From UBA5070 sp035352895 (lineage in GTDB: Bacteria; Fibrobacterota; Fibrobacteria; UBA5070), in contig DAOPYN010000016.1 in the NCBI GenBank assembly GCA_035352895.1, positions 3,343 through 67,342 of the forward strand: 64,000 nucleotides of DNA, read 5' to 3'. Positions 25,686 through 34,071 of this stretch are shown here, piece by piece. Position numbers and translations under genes: made by a program. The notes beneath the pieces are model-generated. The model ran no database searches. It saw only the letters and a program-made list of their open reading frames with translations, and was not told the origin of the DNA. How positions within the stretch are numbered: the first letter of the stretch is position 1; each line of letters opens with the position of its first letter.

Positions 25686-25705
25686 TTGATTTGGAGGAAT
25701 GAAAG

Positions 25706-26155
25706 TTGTTTTACGGACACAGCACCGTCGCGATCGACGCCAAGGGAAGGACCAACCTTCCCCGCGAATTGCGTCGCGAGCTCCCGGCCCAGGCCGAGGG
25801 CAAGGTGGTTGTGGTTCCCGGACCCTCCAAGACCCTTCTTCTGTTCGATGCCCCCTCGTTCCAGCGAGTGCTCAAGTCCCTCCAGGCCCAGGAGCGGACT
25901 CCGGAACTTGCCGCCAAAATCCGTCGCATGACCGCCATGGCCGCGAGTTCCGAACTCGACGAGCAGAACCGGCTCACCATCCCGCCGCGTCTGATGGAAT
26001 GGGCGGCTCTGGAGGGGAAGGTCGCGTTCGTCGGCGAAGGCGACCGCATCTCCCTGATGCATCCCGCCCGCTTCGAGGCCGAGGTCATGGGAACGGACAC
26101 GCCGGATTTCGACGGGTTCCTGGATACGCTGCAGGTGCCGGAGGCCGACGCTTGA
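25706..26155 (+). CDS. mraZ: Transcriptional regulator MraZ
   Basis: The protein is 149 aa from a TTG start eight bases after GGAGG. It has two AbrB/SpoVT-like MraZ units: GHSTVAIDAKGRTNLPRELRREL at the N-terminus and ASSELDEQNRLTIPPRLMEWA in the second half, each with the DxKGR or DxQNR DNA-contact loop. MraZ binds the repeated operator just upstream and controls the dcw operon. Its stop overlaps the rsmH start (TTGA). Confidence 0.94.
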   Translation: MFYGHSTVAIDAKGRTNLPRELRRELPAQAEGKVVVVPGPSKTLLLFDAPSFQRVLKSLQAQERTPELAAKIRRMTAMAASSELDEQNRLTIPPRLMEWAALEGKVAFVGEGDRISLMHPARFEAEVMGTDTPDFDGFLDTLQVPEADA

Positions 26156-27357
26156 TCCGCCACGATCCAGTGCTGGCTCCGACCATCGCCGAACTTCTCG
26201 TGCGGAAGCCGGATTCCGTCATCGTCGATTGCACCTTGGGCGACGGGGGACATTCCAAGGAGTTCCTTTCCCGCCTGGGTGGGGAAGGACGCGTCGTGGG
26301 GCTCGATCGCGACGGGCAGGCGTTGGAGATCGCAAGGGCCCGGCTCGGCGCGGATCCGCGCTTTTCGTCCCACCACACCGAATTCTCCAGGCTCGCCGAG
26401 GTGGCCGCAACCGAGGGTGTCGACGGGTTCCTGTTCGATTTCGGGGTCTCCAGCCGCCAGTTGGACGAAGACGCCCGCGGTTTCACCATCCGTCCGGGGG
26501 TGGCCTTGGACCTTCGCATGGACCAGGAATCTCCGGACGATCTCCGCGAGATGCTTCTGGGATGCGATCCGGACGAGTTGGCGCGCGAGCTCTCCGAATG
26601 CGCCGATGTGCCCCGGTCGCGTTCCGTGGCCAGGAAACTGGTGGAGATCGCCCGCGATCGGAGTCTCGTTTCCGACGACCTCGAGGTCGCGCTCCTTTCC
26701 GCGTTCCCGCGGGGGATGCGCGACCGCCCGCGCGAGATGGCCAGGCTTTCCATGGCGCTTCGGATGCTCTTGAACCACGAGCTTGACGAAATCCGTCAGG
26801 CACTTCCGTCCGCGTGGTCGCGGCTGGCCGACGGTGGCCGGATCGCGGTGCTCACCTACCACTCGGTGGAGGATCGGCTCGCGAAGAACCTGCTGCGGGG
26901 GCTGATCGGCGACGAGGCCGACGCGCCGCGCGACATCTACGGGAACCGTCCCGCCATGTGCGGCTCCTGGGTGGTGCGCCGCCAGTCGCCGGATCCCGAG
27001 GAGGTTTCCCGCAATCCGCGCGCCCGCTCGGCGCAGCTTCGGGTGGTGGAGAAGCGTCGCGGGGCGGCTCTGCTGGGCGTGCTGGCCGTGCTGGTCCTGG
27101 TGGCGCTGGTGGGTTCCGTGATGGTGGGTTGCGTCTGGCGGCAGACCCGCCATGTCAGCCTCGAGAAGTCGATCGATTCCGCGCGCCAGCGGGAACGCCG
27201 TCTGGAGGACAGCCTGGTCCGCATCCAGGCCAGGGTGCTCGCCGAGCGCCAGCCCGCAGCGGTGGCCCCCCGGGCCGCCGCGCTCGGGTATCGCCGCGCC
27301 GAACGCCAGTTCAGGTTGGCCGAACCGGATACATCCCCGTCCGGAGGTGTCCGTTGA
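26152..27357 (+). CDS. rsmH: 16S rRNA m4C1402 methyltransferase RsmH with in-frame FtsL-like tail
   Basis: The protein is 401 aa from a TTG overlapping the mraZ stop. Residues 1-303 are a complete RsmH: HDPVLAPTIAELL, the SAM motif VIVDCTLGDGGHSKEFL, FDFGVSSRQLD, GRIAVLTYHSVEDRLAKN and the usual end NPRARSAQLRVVEKR. RsmH normally stops there. Here the frame continues without a stop into a membrane helix (~305-326, ALLGVLAVLVLVALVGSVMVG), a coiled-coil stretch (~333-365, LEKSIDSARQRERRLEDSLVRIQARV) and an AAALGYRRAERQFRLAEP ending. That is the shape of FtsL, the small bitopic divisome protein normally encoded next as a separate gene. ftsI follows with a TTGA overlap, and no other ftsL is present. 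Either the two are fused, or FtsL is also made from an internal start such as a GTG near 27040. Fusion is seen in the sequence; the function of the tail is inferred. Confidence 0.88.
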   Translation: MIRHDPVLAPTIAELLVRKPDSVIVDCTLGDGGHSKEFLSRLGGEGRVVGLDRDGQALEIARARLGADPRFSSHHTEFSRLAEVAATEGVDGFLFDFGVSSRQLDEDARGFTIRPGVALDLRMDQESPDDLREMLLGCDPDELARELSECADVPRSRSVARKLVEIARDRSLVSDDLEVALLSAFPRGMRDRPREMARLSMALRMLLNHELDEIRQALPSAWSRLADGGRIAVLTYHSVEDRLAKNLLRGLIGDEADAPRDIYGNRPAMCGSWVVRRQSPDPEEVSRNPRARSAQLRVVEKRRGAALLGVLAVLVLVALVGSVMVGCVWRQTRHVSLEKSIDSARQRERRLEDSLVRIQARVLAERQPAAVAPRAAALGYRRAERQFRLAEPDTSPSGGVR

Positions 27358-28931
27358 ACGACACGCGCATCCGGCTGATCCGGCTGGGATTCACCATGCT
27401 CTTCGCCGTGGTCGCCCTGAGGTTGTTCTGGATCCAGGTGGTCCAGGCTCCCGGACTCCGCGCGAAGGCCCAGGCGCAGTCGAGAATGCGACAACTCCTG
27501 TCCGCTCCGCGCGGGGCGATCGTCGATTGCGACGGCGCGGTGCTGGCCGCCGACGGCGTGTCCGGCCGCGAATGGCCGTCGGGACCCGTGGCCCTTCCGA
27601 TCCTCGGCATGGTGGGACGGGACGGTTCCGGCTTGATGGGCCTGGAATACGCCTTCGACAAGGACCTCCGATCGGTTCCGGGGTGGAAGGTGGCCCGTCG
27701 CACCGCGCGTGGCGGCGCCTGGCCTTCCTTCGAAGGCGAAGGCTCGGGGCCCCGCCAGGGACTCACCGTGGTGACGACCCTCCGGCTGGGGTTGCAGTCC
27801 GAGGTGGAGAAGATCCTCGCCGAGGCCGTGAAGGATCACGATGCGAAGGGCGGCGTGGCGCTGGTGATGGAAGCCGCCACGGGCGACGTGGTGGCCGCGG
27901 CTTCGCTTCCGGCTCCCGCCAGCCGGGCCGACATGGCCCGCGGAAGGGTGGATGCCGGACTGGTGCACCGGACCTACGAGCCCGGTTCCACGTTCAAGGC
28001 GATCACCCTCGCTTCGGCGCTGGAAAACCAGCAGATCACCCTCGATTCCCGGTTCAACGTGGGCCTGTCCTTCGATCCCGGCGACGGATCCCAGCACATC
28101 CGGGATTCCCATCCCCATCCGGGCGTCTTTTCCGCCTTGTGGTGCTTCCAGCAATCCAGCAACGTGTGCTTTTCGCAGATCGCCCTGAGGTTGGGGCAGG
28201 AACGGTTGTACCGGACCGCCAGGGATCTCGGCTTCGGGACTCCCAGCGGATTGGGGCTTCCGGGCGAGGAGGCGGGGCTCCTCCGCACGGTCGACAACTG
28301 GACCGCGCGCAGCCTGCCCACCCTGGCGATCGGACAGGAAGTGAGCGTGACCCCCATGCAGCTCGCTTCCGCGTACGCGGCGCTGGCCAACAAGGGAGTG
28401 CTGATGCGTCCGCGCCTGGTGAAGGCGCTGGTGGACGAGCATGGCGACACGGTGGAGCGGATGGATCCCCGACCCGTCCGCCAGGCGGTCTCGGGTAAGA
28501 CGGCATCCCAGGTGCTGCGGGCGATGGCCATGGTGGTGGACAGCGGGACGGGTTCCCTCGCCACCGTTCCGGGGGTGCGCATCCTGGGGAAGACCGGAAC
28601 CTCGCAGAAGGTGAACGTGGCCACCAACAAGTACTTCCAGGATCGGTTCATGGCCTCGTTCGTGGGGATCATCGACCTGGACCGGAGGCCCGTCGTGTGC
28701 TTGGTGGTCCTGGACGATCCCACGCGGGCCGGGCACACCGGAGGACTCGCCGCCGCTCCCGCCTTCGCGCGGATCGCACGCTTCGCCGTGGACGACCCCA
28801 CCGGGCCCTGGGGAGCCGGAGCGGTCGATTCCCGGGGAACGCTGCAGACCTGGTTGTCGCGCGGCCGCAAGCAGATGACGGATTCCGTCCCCCTGGCGAT
28901 CGAGAAGGCCGGATCGGAGGCGCCGGGATGA
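27354..28931 (+). CDS. ftsI: Division-specific transpeptidase FtsI (PBP3)
   Basis: The protein is 525 aa from TTG 27354, which overlaps the preceding stop. It has one N-terminal helix (LGFTMLFAVVALRLFWIQVV) and APRGAIVDCDGAVLAADG at the start of the pedestal domain. Transpeptidase motifs are YEPGSTFK (Ser at residue 212), SSN in QQSSNVCFS and KTGT in LGKTGTSQK. The catalytic Ser lies about 95 residues earlier than in E. coli FtsI (Ser307), so the non-catalytic N-terminal domain is clearly shortened. It cross-links septal peptidoglycan with FtsW. The stop overlaps the murE start (ATGA). Confidence 0.94.
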   Translation: MNDTRIRLIRLGFTMLFAVVALRLFWIQVVQAPGLRAKAQAQSRMRQLLSAPRGAIVDCDGAVLAADGVSGREWPSGPVALPILGMVGRDGSGLMGLEYAFDKDLRSVPGWKVARRTARGGAWPSFEGEGSGPRQGLTVVTTLRLGLQSEVEKILAEAVKDHDAKGGVALVMEAATGDVVAAASLPAPASRADMARGRVDAGLVHRTYEPGSTFKAITLASALENQQITLDSRFNVGLSFDPGDGSQHIRDSHPHPGVFSALWCFQQSSNVCFSQIALRLGQERLYRTARDLGFGTPSGLGLPGEEAGLLRTVDNWTARSLPTLAIGQEVSVTPMQLASAYAALANKGVLMRPRLVKALVDEHGDTVERMDPRPVRQAVSGKTASQVLRAMAMVVDSGTGSLATVPGVRILGKTGTSQKVNVATNKYFQDRFMASFVGIIDLDRRPVVCLVVLDDPTRAGHTGGLAAAPAFARIARFAVDDPTGPWGAGAVDSRGTLQTWLSRGRKQMTDSVPLAIEKAGSEAPG

Positions 28932-30400
28932 AGCTCTCCGAACTCCTTTCCCGATCCGGGATCATGCGGATCGCGGGATTCACCGATCCCGAGGTGGTCT
29001 CGGCCGTCCTCGATTCGCGGCGCCTGCGGGCGGGGGATCTGTTCCTCGCCATGCGCGGCTCCCGGCAGGACGGCAACGACTGGGCCGACGCGGCCCTGGC
29101 CTCCGGAGCGTGCGCGGTCCTCACGGATCGACCCGACCAGGCATCCCTTCCGGGCCGCGTGCTGGTGCCTTCGGTGGCCGATGCGATCGGACCGGTGTGC
29201 AGATTGCTGGCCGGGTGTCCGGACGAAGGATGGCCAGTGCTGGCCGTGACGGGAACCAACGGCAAGACCAGCTCCGCCTACCTCGCGGAGGCCGTGTTCA
29301 AGGCGGCCGGCCTCGCACCGGCCATGAGTTCCACCGTGGCGATGCGCCATCCCCTCGGGGAAGCGGTTTCGAACATGACCACTCCCGATCCGGTGGACCT
29401 GTGGCGATTTCTGGCCGAGGCCCGTCAGGCCGGCGCGAGGTCCCTGGTGCTGGAAACCTCCTCCCACGCCTTGTCGCAGGGGCGGATCGGAGGGGTGCTG
29501 GCGAGCGCGGCGGTGTTCACCAACCTCTCCCGCGACCATCTGGACTACCACGGTTCCATGGAGGAGTACTTCGAGGCGAAGGCGCTCCTGTTCACCAGGC
29601 ACCTGCGTCCGGACGGGATCGCCGTTTCCAACGTGGACGATCCCTGGGGGCGGATCCTGTCCGACCGGCTGGGTGCGCGCTGCCGCAGGATTTCCCTCGG
29701 CGCGTCCGACGCCGACTGGAGGATCGAATCGCTCCGCTGCGGGCTGGACGGCAATTCGTTCGTCCTGGTCGGCCCCGGAGGACAGCGGTTGGCGTTGTCC
29801 AGTCCGCTGGTGGGGGAGGTGTTCGCCCGGAACCTGGCGGGCGTCGCCGTCGCCTGCCTGGAGTTGGGAATCGATCCGCGGGCCATCCGCGAGGCCGCCC
29901 TCGCCACCACGGTTCCCGGCAGGTGCCAACTCGTCAAGGTGGGTGGGCTGCGCGGCGCCGTGGATTACGCCCATACGCCGGACGCATTGGAACGGCTCCT
30001 TTCGGGGTTGCGTCCCCTGGTGCCGGGAAGGCTGGTGTGCGTGTTCGGCTGCGGAGGCGATCGGGATCGGGGCAAGCGCCCCCAGATGGGCGAGATCGCC
30101 GCGCGCCTTGCGGATCTGGCCGTCGCCACTTCCGACAACCCCCGCACCGAGGATCCAGAGTCCATCCTGGACGGGATCTTCTCGGGGGTTCCCGCCGGAG
30201 CCGCCGTCCTGCGCGAAGTGGATCGACGAACCGCCCTGGCCAGGGCCGCCGCCGATCTGCGGGAAGGCGACTTCCTGGTGGTGGCGGGCAAGGGGCACGA
30301 GGACTACCAGATCGTGGGTTCCGAGAAGCGGCATTTCGACGATGTCGAGGAGCTCGAACGCGCCTTGGCGCGACGGGAGGGCGAGACATGCCGCAACTGA
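28928..30400 (+). CDS. murE: UDP-MurNAc-tripeptide synthetase MurE
   Basis: The protein is 490 aa, normal length. The ATP loop is VTGTNGKTSSAYLAEA; ETSSHALSQGR and NLSRDHLDYHG are family motifs, and DYAHTPDALE lies in the C-terminal domain. DNPRTEDP carries the DNPR motif of enzymes that add meso-diaminopimelate. It adds the third stem residue in the cytoplasm. The ATG at 28928 overlaps the ftsI stop, and the 3' end overlaps murF by 13 bases. Confidence 0.96.
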   Translation: MKLSELLSRSGIMRIAGFTDPEVVSAVLDSRRLRAGDLFLAMRGSRQDGNDWADAALASGACAVLTDRPDQASLPGRVLVPSVADAIGPVCRLLAGCPDEGWPVLAVTGTNGKTSSAYLAEAVFKAAGLAPAMSSTVAMRHPLGEAVSNMTTPDPVDLWRFLAEARQAGARSLVLETSSHALSQGRIGGVLASAAVFTNLSRDHLDYHGSMEEYFEAKALLFTRHLRPDGIAVSNVDDPWGRILSDRLGARCRRISLGASDADWRIESLRCGLDGNSFVLVGPGGQRLALSSPLVGEVFARNLAGVAVACLELGIDPRAIREAALATTVPGRCQLVKVGGLRGAVDYAHTPDALERLLSGLRPLVPGRLVCVFGCGGDRDRGKRPQMGEIAARLADLAVATSDNPRTEDPESILDGIFSGVPAGAAVLREVDRRTALARAAADLREGDFLVVAGKGHEDYQIVGSEKRHFDDVEELERALARREGETCRN

Positions 30401-31794
30401 ATTGGATGGAGCTGGTGCAGTGGCTCGGGACGGAGCCTTCCGGTCGCCCCGTTCCCCGACGGGATCGCAAGATCCGCGTGAGCACCGATTCGAGGGCCAT
30501 CGCCAAGGGCGATGTGTTCTGGGTGCTCAAGGGGGATCGGTTCGACGGGCACGCATTCGTGCCCCAGGCATTCGAAAGAGGGGGGATCGCCGCCGTGGTG
30601 GAACGCAAATGGTTCGAGCAGGGATACCGGGATGTGGGCGTCTACCTTCCCGTGGACGACGTCCACGAAGCCTTCCTGCGCGTGGCGGGACGCCATGCGC
30701 AACGCTTCCGCATCCCGCGCGTGGCGATCGCAGGATCCAACGGGAAGACCACCACCAAGGAAATGGTGGCCGCGGTCCTCGCCGCCAAGGGGCCGGTGTT
30801 GAAGACCGAGGGAAACCTCAACAACCACGTCGGGGTGCCCACCACCCTGCTTCGCATCGCCGACCAGCACCGCACCGCGGTGGTGGAGCTGGGAACGTCG
30901 AGTCCCGGCGAGCTTGCCGGACTCTCCAGGGCGCTGGCGCCCTCGATCGCGGTCCTGACCAACATCGGCCACGAGCACATGGAATTCTTCCACACCCTGG
31001 AGACCGTCCGCGAGGAGGAGCTCACGGTGGTGGCGGGTCTGCGCCAAGGCGGAACCCTCGTGCTGAACGCCGACGACCCGATGCTCCAGAAGGTCCGGAC
31101 CAACGCGCGGTTCCGTACGGTGGGGTTCGGGTTGCGCCGGGGACAGGTGCGTCCCGCGGGGTTGGAATTCGACCAGGACGGCTGCGGCAGCTTCTCCATC
31201 GGGCGGACCCGTTTCCGCCTGCGGGTGCCTGGGGTCCACAACGTGATGAACTCCCTGGCCGCCATCGCGGTGGGTTTGGAGCTGCGCATCGCGAAGGGCG
31301 AGATCCGTGATGCGCTCGAGGGATTCCGCGCCGTGGCCGGCAGGATGAACGTCCTGGACGTCGGGCCCATCCGGGTGATCGACGATTGCTACAACGCCAA
31401 TCCGCCCTCCGTGCGTTCGGCGCTTTCCATCCTGGCCAACATGGCCTGCCGGGGGCGGCGCATCGCGGTGCTGGGCGACATGCTGGAGCTCGGGGATGCC
31501 TCCGCCGAGATGCATCGCGGAATCGGCTGCTGCGCCGCGGAGATGGCCCTGGACCAGCTGTGGTGCGTGGGCGAACGGGCCCGCGACATCGCCCGCGCCG
31601 CCAAGTCGTCGGGAATGTCCGCACGCCGCATCCGCCACTTCTCCGACAAATCCGAACTGGAAAGTCAGCTCCTGTCCGAGGTCCGCGAAGGGGACATCGT
31701 CCTGGTCAAGGCCTCGCACGGATTGCGTCTGGATACCCTGGTGAAGAGCCTGGTCTCGATCGAAAACGTCCCCATGCCTGGAGAAACAGCATGA
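30388..31794 (+). CDS. murF: UDP-MurNAc-tripeptide:D-Ala-D-Ala ligase MurF
   Basis: The protein is 468 aa. It has the N-terminal domain with VSTDSRAIAKGDVFWVLKGDRFDGH, the ATP loop IAGSNGKTTTKEMV, NIGHEHMEFF, and IDDCYNANPPSVRSALSIL plus GDMLELGDAS in the C-terminal half, all typical of MurF. It adds D-Ala-D-Ala to complete the pentapeptide. The start lies inside murE and the stop overlaps the ATG of a 57-codon frame (ATGA). In most genomes mraY and murD come next; here they do not in recognisable form. Confidence 0.95.
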   Translation: MPQLNWMELVQWLGTEPSGRPVPRRDRKIRVSTDSRAIAKGDVFWVLKGDRFDGHAFVPQAFERGGIAAVVERKWFEQGYRDVGVYLPVDDVHEAFLRVAGRHAQRFRIPRVAIAGSNGKTTTKEMVAAVLAAKGPVLKTEGNLNNHVGVPTTLLRIADQHRTAVVELGTSSPGELAGLSRALAPSIAVLTNIGHEHMEFFHTLETVREEELTVVAGLRQGGTLVLNADDPMLQKVRTNARFRTVGFGLRRGQVRPAGLEFDQDGCGSFSIGRTRFRLRVPGVHNVMNSLAAIAVGLELRIAKGEIRDALEGFRAVAGRMNVLDVGPIRVIDDCYNANPPSVRSALSILANMACRGRRIAVLGDMLELGDASAEMHRGIGCCAAEMALDQLWCVGERARDIARAAKSSGMSARRIRHFSDKSELESQLLSEVREGDIVLVKASHGLRLDTLVKSLVSIENVPMPGETA

Positions 31795-31964
31795 TCCTTG
31801 CTCCCGCAACAGCCTTGGGCGTATCGCATCCCAGCCCGCACAACATCTTGGCTCGTACGGTCTCGTCGCCGCACCTGACAGGGGTGCGCCTCCTCGCCCG
31901 CCAAGCCAATCTGCAGCGCGTCCTGGGCGCGCTACATCCCACTCTGTCGAGGGAACAAGGATGA
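31791..31964 (+). CDS. 57-aa frame of unknown function at the mraY/murD position
   Basis: The frame is coupled on both sides by ATGA overlaps: its ATG lies in the murF stop, and its stop lies in the start of the MurD-like gene. The product (starts MILAPATALGVSHPSPHNIL, ends SREQG) has no membrane segment, no known motif and an Arg/Leu/Ser-rich make-up. It is not a piece of MraY, which is strongly hydrophobic. It may be a true small protein, a translational bridge, or the decayed N-terminal part of MurD. AGGGA and AAGGA before its stop would serve the next gene. Confidence 0.4.
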   Translation: MILAPATALGVSHPSPHNILARTVSSPHLTGVRLLARQANLQRVLGALHPTLSREQG

Positions 31965-32884
31965 TCGCCTCCGTGAGCGTCCCCGTGAAGACATATTCCG
32001 TCCCGCGTGTAGCTGTGGTGGCGGGCAACGACCTGCGGTACGCCGCATCCCACCTCCTGCGCCGCCTGGCGGAAGCCGTGCCGGCCGGATTCCGGGCTCC
32101 GGAAATCATCGAGGCATCCTCCAACCGGCCGTTGGGCGCGACGGTGGAGTTCCTGGTGGAGACCGACGATGTCCGCGTGGACCTGTCCGGTGTGGCCGGG
32201 GTGCGTCCGGTGGAACATCGCGAGGCTTCCGGGGAATCCCTGCTGGAATGGACCTGGTCGCTGGACAAGCCGGTGTGGAAGGGCGCCTACCTGCGCCACG
32301 GGCTAGTGATCGCCGCCGACGAGGGGCGCGCCCATGTGCTGGGACCGGCGAAGAACCTCCGCATCCCGGGCGTCGGGCATCTGCAGGCGGTGCTGCCGGC
32401 GATCGCCGCGGCCTTGTCCTGGGGAGTGGAGCCGCGCGCGCTGCGCGAGATCGTATTCGGATGGACAGGTCCGGCGCACAGCGTCCAGTGGGCCGGTCTC
32501 CATCGTGGGGCCACCCTTTTCGACGACGGCGCCTGCTGCACCTCCGAAGGTTTGGCGAGGGCGCTGTCGTTCTTCGACCAAAAGGTGACCCTGGTCGCCG
32601 GCGGAGAAGGATTCCACGCTGGATTCGAACTTCTGGACAACGTCTGCAAGGGAGCGGGACGGATCGTGCTGCTTCCGGGAACCCCCGCCTGGATCCGGCA
32701 GGCATGGTCGAGCCTGTCGGACGTCCGCGAGGCGACGGACCTGTCGCATGCGGCGCATTCCGCGCTGGAATGCACTCCCGCCGGAGGACAGATCCTGTAC
32801 TGCCCCGGAACCTTCCCCAAGGCCGGTTCCCCCGGGGTGACCCGCCGCGGCGAGATGTTCGCGGAGGAGTTCCTCAACGCATGA
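31961..32884 (+). CDS. Degenerate MurD-like protein without the ATP-binding domain
   Basis: The protein is 307 aa, against ~450 for MurD. Its C-terminal half follows the MurD plan: a linker (NLRIPGVGHLQAVLPAIAAALSWG), then VQWAGLHRGATLFDDGACC in place of the usual VNDSKATN motif, then VTLVAGGEGFHAGFELL in place of the usual LIAGGxxKGxDFxxL, and an end like LSPACASFDxFxxFExRG (LYCPGTFPKAGSPGVTRRGEMFAEEF). The central GKT/GKTT ATP loop of Mur ligases is absent, and key Asp/Ser/Lys positions have changed, so ligase activity is unlikely. It occupies the murD slot between murF and ftsW with ATGA overlaps on both sides, so it is kept in the operon. It may be a scaffold or a regulator of the Mur pathway. 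A true MurD must then be elsewhere. Confidence 0.6.
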   Translation: MIASVSVPVKTYSVPRVAVVAGNDLRYAASHLLRRLAEAVPAGFRAPEIIEASSNRPLGATVEFLVETDDVRVDLSGVAGVRPVEHREASGESLLEWTWSLDKPVWKGAYLRHGLVIAADEGRAHVLGPAKNLRIPGVGHLQAVLPAIAAALSWGVEPRALREIVFGWTGPAHSVQWAGLHRGATLFDDGACCTSEGLARALSFFDQKVTLVAGGEGFHAGFELLDNVCKGAGRIVLLPGTPAWIRQAWSSLSDVREATDLSHAAHSALECTPAGGQILYCPGTFPKAGSPGVTRRGEMFAEEFLNA

Positions 32885-34071
32885 AGTCCGTGTCCTCCGA
32901 TCAGCCGGACTGGATCCTCCTGGGCGCGGCGCTGGGATTGGTGGCCATCGGGACCGCCATGATCTACAGCGCCTCGTCCGGCTACGGGGTGATCCGTTGG
33001 AGCTGGGCGGAGGATCGGGTCCTGCGCGAACACCTCCTGCGCGTGGGTGTGGGTCTGGTGTTCTTCCTGGTGTCCTACCTGATCCGTCCCTCCTGGCTGG
33101 GGACGTTGTCCCGCCTTGGGTATTGGGTGGCGATCGGAGCCTTGGCCTTCACCGTGGCCTCCAGGTCCGTGGGGGCCATCAACGGGGCCAAACGCTGGAT
33201 CAGCGTGGCCATGTTTTCCCTGCAACCGGCGGAGTTCGCCAAATTGGTGCTGATCGCCCATCTGGCCTGGATGGCTTCCCGACGCGACGCCCGCATCGAT
33301 GAATGGTCGGGCCTTGCTCCGGCCCTGTGGAAGACCGCGTTGATGTGCGGGCTGGTCCTCCTGCAGCCGAACTTCTCCACCGCTGCCGCCTTGGCCATGG
33401 TCGCCTTCGCGATCCTGGTGAGTTCGGGGATGAACTGGAAGCACATCGGGATCCTGGGAGCATCCGCTTTGATCGGATCATTGCTGATCATGGCGGCCCA
33501 GCCATACCGGGTGTTGCGCATCAAGGCATTCTTCCATCCGGAAGAAAACGCATTGGGATCCGCGCTGCAGTCGCTCCAGGCACTGATCGCCCTGGGCAAC
33601 GGCGGACTCACCGGGGTGGGCCTCGGGCGAGGGACCGCCAAGCTCATGCATCTGCCGGAACCCTACACGGACACCATCTTCGCCGTGCTGGGCGAGGAGA
33701 TGGGCATGATCGGAACCCTGGTGATCCTGGGATTGTTCCTTGTCCTGGTCTGGCGCGGGACGCGCATCGCCCTCCTTTCGCGCAATCCCCAGTTCCGGCT
33801 CCTGGCGGTGGGGATCACCACGGCCCTGGGCCTGTACGCCGTGCTCCATGCCATGGTGTGCACGCGGCTGATCCCCACCACCGGCCTTCCCATGCCCTTC
33901 GTGAGCTACGGTGGCTCGAACCTGTCCTTTTCCATGCTGGGCCTGGGGCTTCTCCTGAATCTTTCGCGGCGGCTGTCGGAGACCGAGCCGGAGCCGGTCC
34001 ACTCCAATCCATTCGCCCGCGCGGTGCGGGCGCCTTCCACCACCACCCAACGGAGGGTCGCATGGGACTGA
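32881..34071 (+). CDS. ftsW: Septal peptidoglycan polymerase FtsW
   Basis: The protein is 396 aa, a SEDS family member with about ten membrane helices. Motifs include GAKRWISVAMFSLQPAEFAKL, PEPYTDTIFAVLGEEMGMIG and the end motif MPFVSYGGSNL. It polymerises glycan strands at the septum with FtsI. The ATG overlaps the MurD-like stop, and the C-terminus runs ten bases into murG. Confidence 0.95.
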   Translation: MKSVSSDQPDWILLGAALGLVAIGTAMIYSASSGYGVIRWSWAEDRVLREHLLRVGVGLVFFLVSYLIRPSWLGTLSRLGYWVAIGALAFTVASRSVGAINGAKRWISVAMFSLQPAEFAKLVLIAHLAWMASRRDARIDEWSGLAPALWKTALMCGLVLLQPNFSTAAALAMVAFAILVSSGMNWKHIGILGASALIGSLLIMAAQPYRVLRIKAFFHPEENALGSALQSLQALIALGNGGLTGVGLGRGTAKLMHLPEPYTDTIFAVLGEEMGMIGTLVILGLFLVLVWRGTRIALLSRNPQFRLLAVGITTALGLYAVLHAMVCTRLIPTTGLPMPFVSYGGSNLSFSMLGLGLLLNLSRRLSETEPEPVHSNPFARAVRAPSTTTQRRVAWD

